Assembly (NCBI RefSeq): GCF_032884065.1
Contig: NC_088875.1
Location: forward strand, 41,739,402-41,803,401
Source of the DNA: Artemia franciscana
Taxonomy: Eukaryota; Arthropoda; Branchiopoda; Anostraca; Artemiidae
Length of the DNA: 64,000 nt
Direction of reading: 5' to 3'
Below, piece by piece: positions 21,501-35,091 of this stretch (position 1 is its first letter; each line of letters starts with the position of its first letter). The notes under the pieces were generated by a model. It was not told the DNA's origin. It was given only the letters and a program-made list of their open reading frames with translations, and ran no database searches. Both the position numbers and the translations under genes were made by a program.

Positions 21501-21839
21501 GTCATGAAATTAGTTGTCGTCATTTTTGCTTTGACGGTGACGTCATTCAAGTTATATAAGACATATGTTCACGTAGAAATCTATTAATGTTTAAGTTTAC
21601 AATGACTGATGAAGATGCTCAAAGAGTCTATGCCAAAAAACTTGCTGCTGATAGTTCCTCGGCACGCTTTCTTTTCTGACTTTCTCTATCAGCAGCAAGT
21701 TTTTTGGCATAGACTCTTTGAGCATCTTCATCAGTCATTGTAAACTTAAACATTAATAGATTTCTACGTGAACATATGTCTTATATAACTTGAATGACGT
21801 CACCGTCAAAGCAAAAATGACGGCAACTAATTTCATGAC
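21501..21839. repeat. 153-bp inverted repeat of the Helitron promoter and ORF start
   Basis: Left arm 21501-21653 carries tgacgtca, tatataag and the sense codons MFKFTMTDEDAQRVYAKKLA. Right arm 21687-21839 is its complement with one mismatch seen. The 33-base spacer is the antisense of the next codons of the same ORF (ESQKRKRAEE region). A second insertion of the same structure lies at 30327-30663. Confidence 0.9.
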
Positions 21840-21979
21840 TTAATTTCAGAACCTAATTTCTGTGTTGACTGACGTCATGAAATTAGTTGTCGTCATTTTT
21901 GTTATGACGATGCTTAGTATATTGTAAAACACATTAATTTGGTTGATAATATACCATTTAAAACACCAAAATGAACATG

Positions 21980-22053
21980 CTGGAGTAGTCACTCGGTGAG
22001 AGAGGGTGTCAGAACGGAGAATGAAGGTCCCAGGTTCAAATCCTGGTTAGGCT
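21980..22053 (+). other. tRNA-like block inside Helitron P7
   Basis: Ends in a perfect T arm (ccagg ttcaaat cctgg) with a canonical B box, ggttcaaatcc. The 5' part 'tagtcactcggtgagaga' resembles an A box/D arm but pairs poorly, and the anticodon region is unclear. It is followed at once by the A-rich tract, as in P1. Different tRNA parent from the P1 block. Confidence 0.6.
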
Positions 22054-23044
22054 AAAAAAGGTAAAAATCTAAAAACTAAAAAAAAACTGAAAAAACTAAA
22101 AAAGGCAAAAACTACAAAAAAAACTAAAAACTAATAAAAAAAAATTAAGAATAAAAATAAAAAAAATAAAAAAGATAAAAACTAAAAAAAAAAGTAAAAA
22201 GAAAAAACGAAAAAAACTAAAAAAGCTAAAAAAAGGTAAAAACCAATAAAAAACTGAAAAGAAAAAAAGGAATAAAACTAAAAAAATTTTCATCTAAAAA
22301 ACTAAAAAAGGTAAAAACTAAAAGAACTAAAAAGAAAAAAAACTAAAAAAAGGAAAAAAACTGAAAAATAAAGGAGAAAAAGAAAACTAAAAAAATATAA
22401 ATAAAAATAAAAAAACTAAAAAGATAAAAACTTCAAAAAAAACTAAAAAGAAAAAAGAAAAAAACTAAAAAACCTAAAAAAAAGGTCAAAACCAATAAAA
22501 AAAAGCTAAAAGGGAAAAAATTAAAAATTTATTTCATCATATACCAATTCAAAAACGAATGTATACCGGGATGACGACCGGGACACAGGGAATATAAATG
22601 ACACAACTACAACGGGGACGCCGGGGGGCACAGGGGGATATAAATGACGACCGGGACACAAGGAATATAAATGACGCCTGGGACATTCAAAGAGAAATCA
22701 GAGACTGGGACACCGGGACACAGGGAATATAAATGACGACCGGGACACAGGGACATAACTACAAAGGGGACGCCGGGGTGCACAGGGGGATATATAAATG
22801 ACGATGGCGACTCAGGGAATGGTCGATTAGCAATCACCATCAACAAAGCTCAAGGGCAATCATTAGAATCATGAGGTATAGATCTGAATACGGATTGTTT
22901 TCCCATTGACCATTATATGTTGCATGTTCAAGAGTCGGTAAACCTGACAATCTATTTATATGCACAGACAATGGGATAGCAAAGAATGTTGTATATTCGC
23001 AAGTTTTACGTAGTTAAAAACATATATATATATATATATATATA

Positions 23045-25439
<2,395 letters not shown>

Positions 25440-25441
25440 TA

Positions 25442-26446
25442 TCTATCTATATAAAAATAAGTTGTCTGTCTGTCTGTGGATCAGGTGACGTCATGTTTCT
25501 GTGTTGACTGATGTCATGAAATTAGTTGTCGTCATTTTTGCTTTGACGGTGACGTCATTAACGGTATTTAAGACATTTGTTCACGGAAAAATGTTTAATT
25601 GTAAAATGACTGAAGAACCTACAATGGCAACAGCCGAGGAAGCTGCTCAAAGAGTTTATGCCAAAAAACTTGCTGCTGATAGAGAAAGTAAGAAAAGAAA
25701 GCGTTCCGAGGAATAAAAGAAAAAACACTCAAAGAGAAATTACAGACCGGGACAAAAATGACGACCGAGACAGAGGGAATATAAGTGACGACCGGGAACC
25801 TCAAAGAGAAATTACAGACTGGGACACCCGGACACAAATCACGACCGGGACACAGGGAATATAAATGACGACCGGGACACAGGGACACAACTACAACGGA
25901 GACGCCGGGGGCACAGGCGGGATATATAAATGACGACCGGGACACAGGGATTGTTCGAATAGAAATTACAGACCGGGACACAAATGACGACCGGGACACA
26001 GGGAATATAAATGACGACCGGGACACTCAAAGAGAAATTACAAACTTGGACACCGGGACACAAATGACGACCGGGACACAGGGAATATAAATGACGACCG
26101 GGACACAGGGACACATCATTAGAATAATGAGGTATAGATCTGAATACAGATTGTTTTTCCCATGGACAATTATATGTTGCATGTTCAAGAGTCAGTAAAC
26201 CTGACAATCTATTTATATGCACAGACAATGGGACAGCGAAGAATGTTGTATATTCGCATGTTTTACGTAATTAAAAACATATATTTATATCTATCTCTAT
26301 TCACAGGTGGGACACAGTGACACAACTACAATGACGCGTAACTAATATGGCGCGTAACGACTTACGCGCGCGGGGGGACTTGGGGGGCGCGAAGCGCCCC
26401 ACCAAATAGGTGTTGGGGTGGCGCGAAGCGCCACCTCAACAGCTAG
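25442..26446 (+). mobile_element. Helitron P8, complete ends, internal deletion
   Basis: Starts TC two bases after the previous CTAG and ends CTAG at 26443-26446. CRE block, truncated accessory ORF (25591-25716), minisatellite, helicase tail (about 26120-26275), no long (TA)n, both hairpins. Nearly the same as P9 but lacks about 282 bp covering the rest of the ORF. Confidence 0.85.
25591..25716 (+). pseudogene. Truncated Helitron accessory ORF
   Basis: Reads MFNCKMTEEPTMATAEEA, then QRVYAKKLAADRESKKRKR, SEE and stop. The deletion relative to 26598-26894 removes the acidic C-terminus. Confidence 0.6.
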
Positions 26447-26492
26447 TATCTATATATATAAAAATAAGTTGTCTGTCTGTCTGTGGATCAGG

Positions 26493-26579
26493 TGACGTCA
26501 TGTTTCTGTGTGGACTGACGTCATGAAATTAGTTGTCGTCATTTTTGCTTTGACGGTGACGTCATTAACGGTATTTAAG
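26493..26579 (+). promoter_or_regulatory. CRE-type triplet with TATA-like box (Helitron P9 promoter)
   Basis: Perfect TGACGTCA palindromes at 26493-26500, 26516-26523 and 26557-26564, then tatttaag at 26572-26579. Transcription starting ~30 bases downstream would begin just before the MTEEPIMAT start at 26613. Other copies repeat the pattern with tatataag (P7, P10). Confidence 0.6.
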
Positions 26580-26597
26580 ACATTTGTTCACGGAAAA

Positions 26598-26894
26598 ATG
26601 TTTAATTGTAAAATGACTGAAGAACCTATAATGGCAACAGCCGAGGAAGCTGCTCAAAGAGTTTATGCCAAAAAACTTGCTGCTGATAGAGAAAGTAAGA
26701 AAAGAAAGCGTTCCGAGGAATCACAAGAACAGCAAGAAAACAGACTTGCGGCTAAAGAACGCAAAACCGCGCAGTTAGATGAAAATCCACCTGGACAGCG
26801 AGAGTCAAAACATATCAAAACTGAAAATGATAGCGATGATGATTGGGTTTGGGATTTTGACTTGGATAAGGTCATCAATGCCTACCAGATTTAA
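26598..26894 (+). CDS. Helitron accessory ORF, 98 aa
   Basis: ATG at 26598 (MFNCK), or more likely 26613 (MTEEPIMAT), because the promoter geometry puts the start of transcription between them. Residues ~20-70 are charged and helical (AEEAAQRVYAKKLAADRES, KKRKRSEESQEQQENRLAAK). Then NPPGQRESKHIK and the acidic C-terminal motif DSDDDWVWDFDLDKVINAY. Same family as 19213-19548, but it ends after YQI, whereas that copy continues VKKNKG. No known enzymatic motif. It may be the retained N-terminus of RepHel or an independent accessory protein; basic and acidic halves could suit DNA or protein binding (inference). Confidence 0.6.
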   Translation: MFNCKMTEEPIMATAEEAAQRVYAKKLAADRESKKRKRSEESQEQQENRLAAKERKTAQLDENPPGQRESKHIKTENDSDDDWVWDFDLDKVINAYQI

Positions 26895-27735
26895 GTTAAA
26901 AAAACAAAGGTTCGTCGATATGTACTTCATAGTGACGCTGAAAAATAAAGAAGAAAAAGAAAACTGAAAAAAGAAAAAAGGTAAAAAACTAAAGAAAAAC
27001 TAAAAAGAAAAAACACTCAAAGAGAAAGTACAGACCGGGACACAAATGACGACCGAGACAGAGGGAATATAAGTGACGACCGGGAACCTCAAAGAGAAAT
27101 TACAGACTGGGACACCCGGACACAAATCACGACCGGGACACAGGGAATATAAATGACGACCGGGACACAGGGACACAACTACAACGGGGACGCCGGGGGC
27201 ACAGGCGGGATATATAAATGACGACCGGGACACAGGGATTGTTCGAATAGAAATTACAGACCGGGACACCGGGACACAAATGACGACCGGGACACCGGGA
27301 CACAGGGAATATAAATGACGACCGGGACACTCAAAGAGAAATTACAAACTGGGACACCGGGACACAAATGACGACCGGGACACAGGGAATATAAATGACG
27401 ACCGGGACACAGGGACACATCATTAGAATAATGAGGTATAGATCTGAATACGGATTGTTTTTCCCATGGACAATTATATGTTGCATGTTCAAGAGTCAGT
27501 AAACCTGACAATCTATTTATATGCACAGACAATGGGACAGCGAAGAATGTTGTATATTCGCATGTTTTACGTAGTTAAAAACATATATTTATATCTATCT
27601 CTATTCACAGGTGGGACACAGGGACACAACTACAATGGCGCGTAACGACTTACGCGCGCGGGGGGGCTTGGGGGGGCACGAAGCGCCCCACCAACTAGGT
27701 GTTGGGGTGGCGCGAAGCGCCACCCCAACAGCTAG

Positions 27736-28180
27736 TATATATATATATATGCTGCTCTGGTAAAGAAAAAAAAAGAAAATTCGATACAAAATGGAATGAA
27801 AGAAAAACTAGGAAGAAAACCATATCATGTAACGTCTGTTCGCTCCTGTCTTTACTTAGATTGTCCTGATTGAAATAACTCTTTTGCTGGTGATAAAATT
27901 TAAAGTAATAAGGAAGTTGGCAAGAAATGTGTCCCATATTTTGACTATAAACTTTGATTGTTCCATATGCCAAAGCAGATATGCTGGAAATGACGGTCAT
28001 TTCAGCAGTGTTTAGCTGATATAAGGGGGAATAATCTTATGAAAATGGTAAGATTTTTTTCTCTATGAGTTTCTAATATCTCCTCTTTTCTTTTCCTCTC
28101 TATTTCAGTCGTACATGTCTTTTTCCATCTCTTCATTATTTTTTAGTTCTCTTTGTTTCTACAAATGTTAAGATATCTTG
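27736..28180. other. Flank of the Helitron cluster
   Basis: A short (TA)n, then AT-rich unique sequence with no gene evidence. A C-rich pyrimidine stretch (28050-28150) leads into the interspersed repeat. Confidence 0.4.
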
Positions 28181-28600
28181 TTGGGAAATCTTTCTTTTTC
28201 CCTTATGCTTTGTCTCTTCCTCGCGGTTTCTCCTTTTTATTGCATCCTATTTCTCTTCCTCATTTACAACAAAATCTATTCGAGCCAAAAAACTGAATCT
28301 GAAAAATTATTAACTATATCACAATGAACGAATAAAAGAAATAGCTAAACATACAGAAATTAAAATAATAATTCACATCAAACTTAAAATGATATATACT
28401 GCTATGGATGAATAGATCAATCTTATAAGGATCAGAATCGAATGATTAATCAAACATAAAACGAACAGAAATTATCACAACGAAAATCCGGGGTATTGCC
28501 ACCTAGACCTTCTAAAGACCAGAGCATCATTTGCGTCTTATTAAAAACGATTTGTTTGACTTTTTTTTTTATTGCATCTATACAACAACAAATAGTATCA
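28180..28600. repeat. Interspersed repeat, right copy
   Basis: Second diverged copy of the element at 11539-11900. It contains the cgaacagaaatta motif shared with the foldback MITE family. Confidence 0.7.
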
Positions 28601-29450
28601 TAACTATGATTACTAAACATGAAATATTTCTTAAAAAAAAATCCTATTTATATCAATCACACAGACAATTGATGCCTAAATAAAGCTTTTCGAAACGAAT
28701 TGATTTTTGAAGCAACTGTTTTAGTGTATTAAAGTACTATTTTGAATTAATGAATAAGTTATAATGATTTAACAGTGTTTTTATGTATATTCGAAAGGAA
28801 AATGTTTAAAAGGAAGAATTTACGAGAAATATTTACTGCATACTAAACTAACGAAAATAGTTTTAGTGTTCCAACACTATATCATTAATTCTGGAAGTCT
28901 CAGTAATTCTTATTTTCCAATGTTATATTGATACAAGAAACGCTATGAACAATATTTTCTATGTAGTAAAGTGCAAATGAAACTCTGATGTTTAGAAAAT
29001 TTGGTGGAGGGGTATCCCTACTCTTATCTGTGGTTATTGTTGTTTTAGGATTCATCCATAGCAGCATATGTACTCTTTATTTTTGGTGCAATTAATTAGT
29101 CTAATTTCTGTTCGTTTTGGGTTTCTTTTAATATAAAGTAATTTCTGTTCGAAATTGGTAAAGCTAAGTGTGGGTGTAATTAAATGGGCTGGAGTTGCTG
29201 GGAGATAAGTCAAACAGGGGACTGAGTTGCATGGAATTGAGCTGAACGACGGTTACATGCACACGACTAGAACGTGATTTTGGAACACTTTGAACGTATT
29301 TTGATAACTATGGAATAATTTTTCAATATACCTCACCATTGAATTATGAATATATTATAAGTTCCTATGAAGATAATGGTGTAAAACTTTAAGGTGGATC
29401 TGAGATGCAAATCGCCATACCCCATACCCTTCTCCTAAATACAAAATTAT
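28600..29450. other. Non-coding AT-rich stretch
   Basis: No ORF of note. Two cgaacagaaatt-type motifs in inverse form (atttctgttcg) near 29105 and 29141, as at foldback MITE ends. Confidence 0.4.
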
Positions 29451-29454
29451 GTCC

Positions 29455-29640
29455 GAAAAGGCTAATGCTGTTAAGGTGAAACTTTTAGCGCATGTTGACG
29501 TGGTGTTAAATCAAAAGACACTACGTGCATATAGGTTGTCAAAGAGGCGAATGTATAGTGTCTCAAGAACAGCCAAGGATATTAACGGAAAAGTTTCAGA
29601 AAATGCTGAACTAGTCCTAAAGGATTTTGTTGCAGGTCGT
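29455..29640 (-). repeat. ~110-bp tandem family, minus-strand cluster
   Basis: Two units with 'gttaaggtgaaactttta', 'gttaaatcaaaagacacta' and 'ctcaagaacagccaaggat', the complement of the units at 56500-57370. The 67-codon ORF over it (29449-29652) is therefore repeat DNA, not a gene. Confidence 0.6.
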
Positions 29641-30203
29641 ATTCCTGACTGATGTGGCGGGTTTGGGAGTAGTGATGGGTCTCCAGCTACTGAAGTAAGT
29701 TCATTAGCATAAACGGTTACTATCACTACTACAGGGCCGATGACACCATAATTAACATACTTAGATGAACAACAAATTTGGTCATTAACCTACTTAAAGA
29801 TAGGTATCCGCCGCTTACCTCGTTTGCATGGTATTCTTGTTTGGGCATGATTAACAAGATGAAGTAAACCGTTTTATTTGATTTCAAATTGGACTAATAC
29901 AGTTTATGATATAGTACTGGACTTTACTTAGCAGCATCTATATCACATGCATAGTGTAACCACTTTCATGGGAGTGAGTGCTTATATCAACACTTCTTTT
30001 AGAGGGACCTTATAGTCATCCATGTCTGACCTCCAAAGGGTCCAATGTCCCCTCCCCCAACCTTTTGCTCCTCTTCTTTTTTACTTTTTTAACTTTGGTT
30101 TTTGTATCTTTTTTTTTTACTTAGAAATTTCTTTGACTTTTTTTATATCTTAAAACGATATAAAATATAATTAAAAAAAAAATCACTTGTGATATTTTTG
30201 AAA

Positions 30204-31101
30204 TCTATATATATAAAAATAAGTTGTCTGTCTGTGGATCTGTGGATCAGGTGACGTCATGTTTCTGTGTCGGCTGACGTCATGAAATTAGTTGTCAGGT
30301 GACGTCATGTTTCTGTGTCGGCTGACGTCATGAAATTAGTTGTCGTCATTTTTGCTTTGACGGTGACGTCATTCAAGTTATATAAGACATATGTTCACGT
30401 AGAAATCTATTAATGTTTAAGTTTACAATGACTGATGAAGATGCTCAGAGTCTATGCCAAAACACTTGCTGCTGATAGTTCCTCGGCACGCTTTCTTTTC
30501 TGACTTTCTCTATCAGCAGCAAGTTTTTTGGCATAGACTCTTTGAGCATCTTCATCAGTCATTGTAAACTTAAACATTAATAGATTTCTACGTGAACATA
30601 TGTCTTATATAACTTGAATGACGTCACCGTCAAAGCAAAAATGACGGCAACTAATTTCATGACTTAATTTCAGAACTTAATTTCTGTGTTGACTGACGTC
30701 ATGAAATTAGTTGTCGTCATTTTTGTTATAACGATGCTTAGTACGCCCGGGACACTCAAAGAGAAATCAGAGACTGGGACACCGGGACACAAATGACGAC
30801 CGGGACACAGGGAATATAAATGACGACCGGGACACAGGGACATAACTACAAAGGGGACGCCGGGGTGCACAGGGGGATATATAAATGACGATGGCGACTC
30901 AGGGAATGGTCGATTAGCAATCACCATCAACAAAGCTCAAGGGCAATCATTAGAATCATGAGGTATAGATCTGAATACGGAGTTCCCATTGACCATTATA
31001 TGTTGCATGTTCAAGAGTCGGTAAACCTGACAATCTATTTATATGCACAGACAATGGGACAGCAAAGAATGTTGTATATTCGCAAGTTTTACGTAGTTAA
31101 A

Positions 31102-31152
<51 letters not shown>

Positions 31153-31304
31153 ATATTCACAGGTGGGACATAGGGACACAACTACAATGGCGCGTAACTA
31201 ATCTGGCGCGTAACGACTTACGCGCGCGGGGGGGCTTGGGGGGGCGCGAAGTGCCCCCACCAACTAGGCGTTGGGGTGGCGCGAAGCGCCACCCCAACAG
31301 CTAG
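30204..31304 (+). mobile_element. Solitary Helitron P10, textbook ends
   Basis: Inserted between A (30203) and T (31305), so the empty site would read ttgaaa|tactaaat. 5' tctatatatataaaaataag; CRE block; the same inverted repeat as P7 (30327-30663); a short minisatellite; the helicase tail (30905-31100); (TA)n 31105-31150; terminal hairpin 31270-31298; CTAG 31301-31304. It lacks the tRNA-like and A-rich blocks of P7, which shows what is optional. No intact ORF. Confidence 0.92.
30327..30663. repeat. Inverted repeat of promoter and ORF start, second copy
   Basis: Left arm 30327-30477 (151 bp, two bases lost within the 'gctcaaagag' codons) and right arm 30511-30663 (153 bp) around the same 33-base spacer as in P7. 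The shared breakpoint means the inversion arose once and then transposed. Confidence 0.9.
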
Positions 31305-31463
31305 TACTAAATAAGAATGATATAGATATGTTAGTTGTGGTTTTTCCTATTAGAAAAATAATTTTTGTTGTGACATTTTTTTTACTTTTTTTTTTTAATT
31401 CGAAATTTTTTCAACTTCTTTCTTTCATGTCGTAAAATGACATTATAAGACGTGAAATAATAA

Positions 31464-33705
31464 ATATGGTATAATAGAGTCTAAAATAGATGAATGAGGT
31501 TTTTACCAAAGTCTGAGAGAGATGAATCGGATTCTTTTTAGGGTTAGAGACGTTTGAAGTGGGAATTTATCAAGACTCAGTCAAACACAGACCCTACTAT
31601 CAGCTCACAAGTGGTATACTAGAGACGAAAGTAGATGAATTAGATTTTTACCATAGTCTGAGAGAGATGAATTGACATCTTTTTACTGTTATAGACACAT
31701 GAAGAGGGGATTTATCAAGATTCAGTCAAACGCAGACACTAATATCAGCTCAAAAGTGGTACAAAAGAGTCTGAAATAGTTGAATTAGGTTTTTACCAAA
31801 GTTTAAGAGACATGAATCGAATTCTTTTTAGTGTTTGAGACATATGAAGTGGGAATTTATCAAGACTCAGTCAAACACAGACCCTACTATCAGCTCACAA
31901 GTGGTATACTAGAGTCGGAAGTAGATGAATTAGATTTTTACCATAGTCTGAGAGAGATGAATTGACATCTTTTTACTGTTATAAACACATGAAGAGGGGA
32001 TTTATCAAGATTCAGTCAAACACAGACACAAAATTCAGCCCAAAAGTGGGACAAAAGAGTCTGAAATAGTTGAATTAGGTTTTTACCAAAGTTTAAGAGA
32101 GATGAATCGAATTCTTTTTAGAGTTTGAGACATACGAAGTGGGAATTCATCAAGATTCGGTCAAACACAGACACTAATATTAGCTCACAAGTGGTATACT
32201 AGAGTCTGAAATAGGTGAAATAGGTTTTTACCAAAGTCTAAGAGAGACGAATCGAATTCTTTTTAGAGTAAGAGACATATGAAGCAGGAGCTTATCAAGA
32301 TTCAGTCAACCTCAGACATTACTAACAGCTCACAAGTGGTATACTAGAGTCTGAAATAGATAAGTTGGGTTTTTACCCTAGTTTGAGAGAGATGAATTGA
32401 AATCTTTTACAGTTAGAGACATATGAAGTGGTGATTTTTTCAAGATTGAGTTAATTACACACGCTAATATCAGCTCAAAAGTGGTATACTAGAGTCTAAA
32501 ATAGGTGAATTAGGTTTTTACCAAAGTCTAAGAGAGATGAATCGAATTCATTTTACAGTTAGAGACATATGAAGATGGAATTTATCAAGATTCAGTCAAA
32601 CACAGACACTACTATCGGCACACAAGTGGTATACTAGACTCTGAAATAGATTAATTAGGTTTTACTTAAGGCTGAGAGAGATGGTCAGATTCTTTTTAGA
32701 GCTAGATACATATGAAGTGGGAATTTACCACGATTCAGTCAAACGCAGACACTGCTATCAGATCACAATTGGTATACTAGAGTCTGAAATAGATGAATTA
32801 GGTTTTTACCATAGCCTGAGAGAGATAAAATCGAAATCTTTTTTACAGTTAGAGACATATGAGGTGAGAATTTAACAATATTCAGTCAGACACAGATACT
32901 ACTATCAGCTCACAAGTGGTATACTAGAGTCTGAAATATATGATTTAGGTTTAAACCAAAGTCCGAGAGAGATGAATCGGATTCATTTTAGAGCTAGAGA
33001 CATATGAAGTGGTAATTTAGCAAGATTCACTCAAACACAGACATTACTACCAGCTCAGAAGTGGTATACTAGAGTCTGAAATAGGTGAATTAGTTTTTCA
33101 CCATACAGACACTACTATCAGCTCACAAGCGGTATACTAGAGTTTGATACTCGTGAATTAGGTCCTAACCAAAGTCTGAGAGTCCAAACTCTTTTGGAGT
33201 TACAAACATATGAAGTGGTAATTTCTCAAGACTCAGTAAAACACAGATATATGAAGATTCAGTCAAACACTGACACAACTATCAGCTCACAGTGCTATAC
33301 TAGAGTATGGAATATGGTGAATGAGGTTTTTACCAAAATCTAAGGGAGGAATTCTTTTCAGAGTTAGAGACATAAAAAGTGGGAATTTATTAAGATTCTG
33401 TCAAACACAGACGCTACTATCAGCTCAAAAGTGGTGTACTAGAATATGAAATAGATGAATTAGGTTTTTACCATGGTCTGAGAGAGATGAATCGAATTCT
33501 TTTTAGAGTTAGAGACGTATGAAGGGGGAATTTATCAAGATTCAGTCAAACACAGAAACTACTACCATCTCATGAGTGGTATACTAGAGTCTGAAATAGA
33601 TGAATTAGGTTTTTACCAAAGTCTGAGAGCGATGAATCGGATTCTTTTTAGAGTTAGAGACATGTGAAGTAGGAATTTATCAAGATTCAGTGAAACTCAA
33701 ACACT
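31464..33705 (+). repeat. 145-bp satellite array, ~15 units
   Basis: Unit pattern 'gtctgagagagatgaatcg', 'gagttagagacatatgaagt', 'tttatcaagattcagtcaaa', 'cagctcacaagtggtatact', 'gaaatagatgaattaggttt'. Spacing is about 145 bp. The first four units form a 290-bp dimer repeated twice ('gaccctactatcag' at 31590 and 31880). Units around 33090-33290 are truncated. No tRNA, TIR or stable coding frame. Confidence 0.92.
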
Positions 33706-34139
33706 GTCACCATGACACTTTTGACCGAAAATGGGTACGGGCCACCAACACCATATCAATGTCGCAAAGAATCTGCAACCAATAGCCGATGGAAATATGC
33801 GTATTCAGACTCGAGGTTTCCACTTCGATCATCAAGAGATGTCATAAAGGGTCTAAACATTTTGAAGCTCACAGGAAACCCTGACTCGGCAGATGATACT
33901 GACAGCTCTGCCTTCTTAATGGAAAAGAAAAACCAAGTGGCCTGGTAAAGTTTGCCATAACGTCGTTAAAAAGCTATTGAACTGCTTTCAAAAGTATAGT
34001 AACAAACTGGACAAAGCGTGGCTGGAGTTAATTTGACTGCGCATAGAACAAACAACCCAATGGAAATATTTTGTCCAGTAGCTTCTTTATGTCAAGCGCA
34101 TCCAGGTTGAAAAAAGGACGTTTTTGCAATAATTGAGGA

Positions 34140-34460
34140 ACTTCAAATGGCAGTAAGTTGAAGCTTAGGGAATTTTGAACTAAATCAAATGACACTATAT
34201 GCAGGTCCGGTTGTCAAAATTGCGTATCTTGAATATCTTTGGATGGCTGAGGGTATTGATTTGGAACTTTCAGGGCGTTTTGAAGGGTTTTTTGAACTAA
34301 ATAATAAGAAATTATATACATCAATGCTGTCAAAGATGTAACTGCAATATCTCGGGACCAGCTAAGGATATGAAGTTGAAACTTTCAGGGAATGTTGAAC
34401 TAAATCAAAAGACACTATGTATGGTACATCCAGGTTTTCATCACGGCGTATCTGCAATCC
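34140..34460 (-). repeat. ~110-bp tandem family, second minus-strand cluster
   Basis: About three units with 'tgaactaaatcaaa.gacact', 'tgcaatatctcgggaccagc' and 'aagttgaaactttcaggga'. It lies directly beside the LINE remnant at 34487-34773. Confidence 0.65.
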
Positions 34461-34486
34461 CTCAAGAATAGCTATTCACTTACTTA

Positions 34487-34773
34487 GTTACTTGTACTTG
34501 TTGCACGTTCAAGCCGCATCCAGGCTCATCGTGGCACCCAGCAGAAGACGACATAGTTCTTCCAGAGATTTTGCTTAAGGGAGGCAGGATCCATAATCTC
34601 AAGCCAGCGACGATGCAACTTCGCCCAAATTTTCGGAAGCCTCCAATAAGTTCAAGGTCCATCTTGACTGTGGTAAGCCCCATTTTCTTCTGTCCTCCTG
34701 TTTTCTCCCTCCATGCTGGTAGTGGAAGACATTTTTTACTTATTCTCTTCTGATATCTGAATGGTGTTGCCAA
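34487..34773 (-). pseudogene. LINE ORF2 C-terminal remnant, frameshifted
   Basis: Minus-strand reading begins WREKTGGQKKMGLTTVKMDLE and GGFRKFGR, then continues in another frame as KLHRRWLEIMDP and LWKNYVVFCW, with an in-frame stop after WVPR. The string resembles the extreme C-terminus of arthropod non-LTR retrotransposon proteins, after the reverse transcriptase domain. Reading on towards lower coordinates, the stop region is followed by short AAGTA-type repeats like a LINE tail, and then by the ~110-bp tandem family at 34140-34460. No catalytic residues lie in this piece. The exact LINE clade cannot be fixed without a search. Confidence 0.55.
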
Positions 34774-34796
34774 ACCCCTCAGACGTCTTATTTTGA

Positions 34797-35091
34797 TTAA
34801 ATAAAAAAATAAGTTTTTTAATTGAAAGTAAGGAGCAATATTAAAACTTAAAACGAACAGAAATTAAAAAACTTATATAAAAGGTGCTTGTCCTCCTCAA
34901 CGCCCCGCTCTTTACGCTACAGTTTGACTCTTTCTCTTAACTCTACTTTTTAAAACAGTAAGAAACCTTAGCGTAAAGAGCAGGGCGTTGAGGAGGAAAA
35001 GCCCCTTTTATATACGGAGTAGTCTCTGTTCGTTTTAAGTTTTAATGTTGCTCCTTACTTTCATTTAAAACAACTTGTTTTTTTTATTTAA
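34797..35091. mobile_element. Foldback MITE 1 (copy B)
   Basis: Same element as at 141-436, one base shorter in the A-rich left arm. Confidence 0.7.

Larger units (their letters stand above)
21390..23044 (+). mobile_element. Helitron P7, with inverted-repeat 5' region and tRNA-like block
   Basis: TC start at about 21390. It carries the CRE block, a 153-bp inverted repeat (21501-21653 and 21687-21839), a tRNA-like block (21980-22053), an A-rich tract, the minisatellite, the helicase tail (about 22810-23020) and a short (TA)n 23022-23044. Minus-strand M4 is inserted there. The probable 3' remainder is 25022-25110, ending CTAG at 25107-25110 but without the terminal hairpins. Confidence 0.7.
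26449..27735 (+). mobile_element. Helitron P9, complete ends, with intact accessory ORF
   Basis: TC start at 26449-26450, two bases (ta) after the P8 end. The 3' hairpin is at 27701-27729 and CTAG at 27732-27735, followed by T. It carries three tgacgtca sites, a TATA-like box, the ORF 26598-26894, minisatellite (about 27010-27415), and the helicase tail (27420-27580) with the two usual stops (attagaataatgagg). 1,287 bp. Non-autonomous, but it has the best-preserved 5' coding unit here. Confidence 0.9.

Noticed and set aside
29449-29652. 67-codon gene
   Set aside because: The DNA is two inverted units of the ~110-bp tandem family found elsewhere in the window.
33712-33948. 78-codon ORF just right of the 145-bp satellite
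   Set aside because: Contains no domain I recognise; no splice or polyA context; left out for lack of support.
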